Under the pieces are notes generated by a model. The model ran no database searches. It worked only from the letters and a program-made list of their open reading frames with translations, and was not told the DNA's origin. Both the position numbers and the translations under genes were made by a program. Source: Bacillota bacterium (GTDB taxonomy: Bacteria > Bacillota > Clostridia > Lachnospirales > Anaerotignaceae). Taken from it: a stretch of DNA of 6,833 nucleotides. Where the stretch lies: assembly GCA_030526765.1 (NCBI GenBank), contig JAUNCB010000030.1:1-6833 (forward strand), in the 5' to 3' direction. This document shows positions 5,730-6,833 of the stretch, piece after piece; the first letter of the stretch is position 1; the number at the start of each line of letters is the position of its first letter.

Positions 5730-6833
5730 TCAAAGTTTTTCCACTTCGTCCATCCATACACGGCTGAAGGCGTCCGTAGGCATTCTCCAGTCACCTCTGG
5801 GAGACAGGGAGATATCGCCAACCTTGGGGCCGTCGGGCAGGCAGGAGCGTTTGAACTGCTGGATGAAGAAACGGCGATAGAAGTTTTTCAGCCATTTCAG
5901 CAGTGTTTCTCTGTCATATTCGCCTGCAAAGGCTTTTTCAGCCAGCCACAGCACCTTAGCGGGACGGTAAGCATTGTGCAGGATATGATACAGGAAGAAA
6001 TCATGCAGTTCGTAAGGGCCAACCAGATCCTCTGTTTTCTGGTTGATATTGCCTTCCTGATCGGGAGGCAGCAGCTCGGGGCTGATGGGAGTATCCAGTA
6101 CGTCAAGCAGGGCTGCAGATGCGGCTGCATCCACTTCGCCGTTGGTAGCAACCCAATGTACCAGAACACGGATCAGTGTTTTGGGGATGCCGCCGTTGAC
6201 ACCATACATGGACATATGATCTCCGTTGTAGGTTGCCCAGCCCAGCGCCAGCTCGGAAAGATCGCCTGTGCCGACTACCAGACCATTGTGCTTGTTTGCC
6301 AGATCCATCAGGATCTGTGTTCTTTCACGAGCCTGTGCGTTTTCGTAGGTTACATTGTGCAGGCTCATATCGTGTTCAATATCCTTAAAATGCTGGGTCA
6401 CAGCATCACGGATGGGGATTTCTTTCATGGTAATGCCCAGAGATTTCATCAGGGTAAGGGCATTCTGATAGGTTCTGTCTGTTGTACCGAAGCCGGGCAT
6501 GGTAACCCCCAGAATATGGCTGCGGTCGATACCCAGAAAATCACATGCTTTTGCGCAAACCAGCAGTGCCAGTGTGGAATCCAGCCCGCCGGAAATACCG
6601 ATCACCAGAGAATCGGAGTGGGTATGCTCCATTCTTCTTGCCAGACCGGCTGTCTGGATGGAGAAGATATCCTTGCAGTGGGCATCCAGCTGATCCGCTG
6701 TGGGTTCGGGAGTCGGCGCTTCGCCCGGCTGCTCAAACTTTGCAAGCACACCGGCACGCTCCATGATTTTACGCATGCTGGCATAGCCCGCAATCTGGTC
6801 ATCAGAACGATCATAGACCTTCTCGCGCACCAT
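5730..6833 (-). CDS. nadE: Glutamine-type NAD synthetase, synthetase domain (probably partial at N-terminus)
   Basis: The 368 codons visible here, including the stop, encode the ATP-dependent amidation domain that converts nicotinic acid adenine dinucleotide to NAD, the last step of NAD synthesis in the cytoplasm. Numbering from the window edge, the PP-loop is SGGLDST (81-87). It is followed by [54 protein letters not shown], and the family-typical C-terminus [20 protein letters not shown]. Long bacterial NadE enzymes of this type (about 640 residues) carry an N-terminal nitrilase-fold glutaminase that channels ammonia to this domain; here it would lie beyond the right edge. The frame is open to the last base, and the edge codon happens to be ATG, so a true start there cannot be excluded. 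The first 35 or so visible residues are not a segment I recognise. The gene converges on the kinase gene, with the terminator at 5654-5690 between. Confidence 0.93.
   Translation of the reverse strand: MVREKVYDRSDDQIAGYASMRKIMERAGVLAKFEQPGEAPTPEPTADQLDAHCKDIFSIQTAGLARRMEHTHSDSLVIGISGGLDSTLALLVCAKACDFLGIDRSHILGVTMPGFGTTDRTYQNALTLMKSLGITMKEIPIRDAVTQHFKDIEHDMSLHNVTYENAQARERTQILMDLANKHNGLVVGTGDLSELALGWATYNGDHMSMYGVNGGIPKTLIRVLVHWVATNGEVDAAASAALLDVLDTPISPELLPPDQEGNINQKTEDLVGPYELHDFFLYHILHNAYRPAKVLWLAEKAFAGEYDRETLLKWLKNFYRRFFIQQFKRSCLPDGPKVGDISLSPRGDWRMPTDAFSRVWMDEVEKL

Noticed and set aside
1..6833. CRISPR array, transposon ends, tRNA, rRNA, riboswitch, phage or defence genes
   Set aside because: No regularly spaced repeats, terminal inverted repeats with target duplications, tRNA-like cloverleaf or recognisable defence or mobile-element proteins were seen. 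Both intergenic leaders are too short for a known metabolite riboswitch.

Overview
The window reads as ordinary chromosomal DNA of an anaerobic, low-to-middle GC Bacillota, most likely class Clostridia and plausibly Lachnospiraceae or a close relative. The reasons are AGGAGG-type ribosome binding sites, TATAAT/TTGACA-type promoters, a MutS2 with a C-terminal Smr domain, and a NadE C-terminal sequence of the kind I associate with gut Clostridia. The taxon is an inference from general resemblance. I see no mobile element, CRISPR array, tRNA, rRNA or phage gene.

Layout, left to right. (1) 1-363, minus strand: the first 121 codons of an HI0933/BaiN-like flavoprotein, cut by the window edge. (2) 364-551: a divergent intergenic region with a promoter for each flanking gene and a 12-bp perfect palindrome in the flavoprotein leader. 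(3) 552-2924, plus: complete mutS2. (4) 2946-3632, plus: an OmpR/PhoB-type response regulator 21 bp after mutS2 with no terminator between them, so probably co-transcribed. (5) 3631-3662: a hairpin that can terminate transcription from both sides. (6) 3675-4067, minus: an unrecognised 130-residue two-helix membrane protein. (7) 4068-4192: a second divergent region in which the two candidate promoters share the same -10 bases. (8) 4193-5611, plus: a membrane sensor histidine kinase. (9) 5654-5690: a second bidirectional terminator. (10) 5730-6833, minus: the synthetase part of a glutamine-type NAD synthetase, cut by the right edge or just reaching it.

The response regulator and kinase very likely form one two-component system, but they are separated by the small membrane gene on the opposite strand. 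The regulator would be made with mutS2, while the kinase and the small protein would be driven from one shared promoter region. The small gene also has a 6-bp hairpin between its Shine-Dalgarno sequence and its start codon; folding would reduce a 23-nt spacing to 7 nt.

I did not find a clearly new system. The two most unusual signals are the shared -10 region and this structured ribosome binding site, both upstream of the unknown membrane protein.
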